The notes under the pieces are model-generated. The model was given only the letters and a program-made list of their open reading frames with translations, made no database searches and was not told where the DNA came from. Source: an uncultured Bacilli bacterium (GTDB taxonomy: Bacteria > Bacillota_I > Bacilli_A > RF39 > UBA660). From it: a DNA stretch of 64,000 nucleotides. The stretch covers positions 1-64,000 of the forward strand of contig CALVKA010000001.1 of the NCBI GenBank assembly GCA_944332475.1, in the 5' to 3' direction. Below, in pieces: positions 62,897 through 64,000 of this stretch. Within the stretch, counting starts at the first letter, position 1. Each line of letters starts with the position of its first letter. The position numbers and the translations under genes were made by a program.

Positions 62897-62972
62897 GATT
62901 ATGAATATTCATAATGTAGATGGATTTTATCATAAGATAAAGTATGTTTTCTATAAAAAATAGAGAAATCGT

Positions 62973-63001
62973 TTGCTTTTTATATTTTGCTGTGTTATAA
63001 T
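62973..63001 (+). promoter_or_regulatory. Sigma-A promoter of rplS
   Basis: TTGCTT (62973-62978), 17 bases, TATAAT (62996-63001). A palindrome ATTATGAATATTCATAAT lies further up at 62900-62917. Confidence 0.8.
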
Positions 63002-63007
63002 TGTAGT

Positions 63008-63082
63008 CGTCTAAGCGATGATCCGCTGTTTCTTGTTAGATATGATCATTTGTGAAATATATATTTAGAGAGGAGAACTTAT
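63008..63082 (+). promoter_or_regulatory. Probable L19 leader
   Basis: The 75-base leader contains CCGCTGTTTCTTGT and the pairing ATGATC (63019-63024) with GATCAT (about 63046-63051). Firmicute rplS genes often have a short structured leader that binds L19. The match is by general layout; I cannot score it against the model. Confidence 0.5.
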
Positions 63083-63427
63083 ATGAACGTTATTGACAAA
63101 ATTAATAAAAAACAACTTAATCCAAACGTTCCTGAATTTCGTGTTGGTGATACGGTAAGAGTTGATGTTAAAATCATCGAAGGTAAAAGAGAACGTATCC
63201 AAGCTTTCGAAGGAGTAGTTGTTGCTCGTCGTGGAGGAAGTATATCTGAAACATTTACTGTTCGTAAGATGAGTAGTGGAGTTGGTGTTGAAAGAACATT
63301 CCCAATTCATTCACCAAAAGTAGCTGGTATTACAGTTGTATGTAGAGGTAAAGTAAGACGTGCTAAACTTACATTCCTAAGAGGTATGGTTGGCGGATAC
63401 CGTATTAAAGAAAGAGGACAAAAATAA
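63083..63427 (+). CDS. rplS: 50S ribosomal protein L19
   Basis: A 114-residue ribosomal protein of normal length. [19 protein letters not shown] and [13 protein letters not shown] are diagnostic. The SD is GAGAGGAG. It is followed by a strong terminator. Confidence 0.97.
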   Translation: MNVIDKINKKQLNPNVPEFRVGDTVRVDVKIIEGKRERIQAFEGVVVARRGGSISETFTVRKMSSGVGVERTFPIHSPKVAGITVVCRGKVRRAKLTFLRGMVGGYRIKERGQK

Positions 63428-63450
63428 AATAAGGCCAAGCCTTATTTTTT
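63427..63450 (+). terminator. Terminator after rplS
   Basis: AAATAAGGC / GCCTTATTT nine-base stem (63427-63447) with a short loop, then T. Confidence 0.9.
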
Positions 63451-63471
63451 TGTTATTGGGGTGTGTGATGT

Positions 63472-63981
63472 ATGGAAGAGGTTAAGACAAAAGAGAAAAA
63501 TTATTTTAAAGAATTTTTGCCTTATTTGATTATTATCTTGATTGTTGTTTTTCTTAAGGCTTATGTTATTAGTCCTATTCGTGTGAATGGAGTTTCTATG
63601 AATCCGACGTTAGATGATCGAGATATTATGTTGTTAGATGAGGTCAGTTATTATTTTACTGATATTAGTCGCTTTGATATCGTGGTCGTTCGTCAGGATG
63701 ATGAATATTTGATTAAGAGAGTAGTTGGGCTTCCAGGAGAAGAAATTCGATATGAAGATGATAAACTTTATATTGATGGTGAATATATAGAAGAGGATTA
63801 TGAAAGAAAAGAAACTAGCGATTTTTCTACTACGTTAGGAGAAGGTGAATATTTTGTCATGGGAGACAATCGAACGAATTCTACGGATAGTCGAATTTTT
63901 GGACCAGTCTCAAAAGATGATATTATTGGCAAAACTAGTTTTACTATTTTACCTTTTTCAAGATTTGGTAGTAAAGAATAA
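63472..63981 (+). CDS. lepB: Signal peptidase I
   Basis: A 169-residue membrane protease with one N-terminal helix (about 14-34). Catalytic Ser is in NGVSMNPT near 43, Lys in LIKRVVGLPGE near 83, and the GDNRTNSTDSR box is near 140. It removes signal peptides from secreted proteins such as the pilins and adhesins in this window. Length fits Gram-positive single-pass SPases. Confidence 0.95.
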   Translation: MEEVKTKEKNYFKEFLPYLIIILIVVFLKAYVISPIRVNGVSMNPTLDDRDIMLLDEVSYYFTDISRFDIVVVRQDDEYLIKRVVGLPGEEIRYEDDKLYIDGEYIEEDYERKETSDFSTTLGEGEYFVMGDNRTNSTDSRIFGPVSKDDIIGKTSFTILPFSRFGSKE

Positions 63982-63982
63982 A

Positions 63983-64000
63983 ACTCTAGATATACTAGAG
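63983..64000 (+). terminator. Terminator after lepB, cut by the window edge
   Basis: CTCTAG / CTAGAG arms around ATATA at the very end; the expected T run lies outside. Confidence 0.6.

Noticed and set aside
62900-62917. Perfect AT palindrome after queA
   Set aside because: No T run, so no clear terminator; chance is high in AT-rich DNA.
1-64000. CRISPR arrays, insertion sequences, prophage genes, rRNA
   Set aside because: No spaced repeats, transposase, integrase, phage structural genes or rRNA were seen.
1-64000. Alternative code with TGA as Trp
   Set aside because: TGA ends several sound genes (for example bacteriocin peptide A and yqzL), and Trp is TGG throughout.

Overview
The window is a chromosomal segment of an AT-rich, Gram-positive, gut-type Bacillota (Bacilli/Erysipelotrichia/RF39-like grade). 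This rests on the low GC, the AGGAGG-type ribosome binding sites, sigma-A promoters of the TTGACA-17-TATAAT type, T-box and ribosomal-protein leaders, sortase-linked surface proteins and Bacillus-like gene orders (sepF-divIVA-ileS, rpsU-yqeY-yqfC-yqfD-ybeY-dgkA-cdd-era-yqzL-recO, infC-rpmI-rplT, ruvA-ruvB-queA). TGA is used as a stop and Trp is TGG, so the code is the normal bacterial one and this is not a mycoplasma. Relatives of sporulation genes (spoIIIAH, gerE, gerM, yqfC, yqfD) place it in a spore-forming lineage or one that recently was. The species cannot be named from sequence alone.

Layout. 1-9300: surface region with a large secreted VWA adhesin, three cell-wall pilins and two sortases (class C, then class B). 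9349-20000: pseudouridine synthase, a T-box-controlled asparagine pair (asnB, asnS), a PP2C phosphatase, a HerA-like ATPase, sepF, divIVA and two protein-kinase-like genes. 20046-29000: T-box, a 59-aa small protein, ileS, a thioredoxin-like protein, fabG, a PLP lyase, spoIIIAH/gerE/gerM, and an L,D-transpeptidase with no signal peptide. 29069-32657: tRNA-Arg, a transporter with a broken start, and a few single genes. 32787-35663: a compact double-glycine bacteriocin operon. 35762-42725: rpsU to recO housekeeping block. 42784-47442: short T-box with LOG protein and glyS, then surface and unknown proteins. 47471-52388: translation genes from infC to frr. 52427-57430: unknown gene, truncated surface-domain gene, T-box, pheS-pheT. 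57538-64000: Tim44-like protein, yebC, ruvAB-queA, rplS, lepB.

The two parts most worth attention are these. (1) The C-terminal end of the VWA adhesin carries a GC-rich block of NNC codons that looks like the variable region of a diversity-generating retroelement. It sits next to a sortase pilus operon; no reverse transcriptase or template is in the window. (2) A five-gene bacteriocin operon encodes a C39 transporter, an accessory membrane protein, two double-glycine peptides and a small membrane protein likely to give immunity, the last three too short for routine gene calling. Other notable points: an IleRS of type 2 with the swapped GxHH signature tied in the literature to mupirocin hyper-resistance; an unusually short T-box before the LOG-glyS genes; identical Rho_N-like tails on ribosomal proteins L20 and S2; and an L,D-transpeptidase fused to a WXG100-like hairpin.
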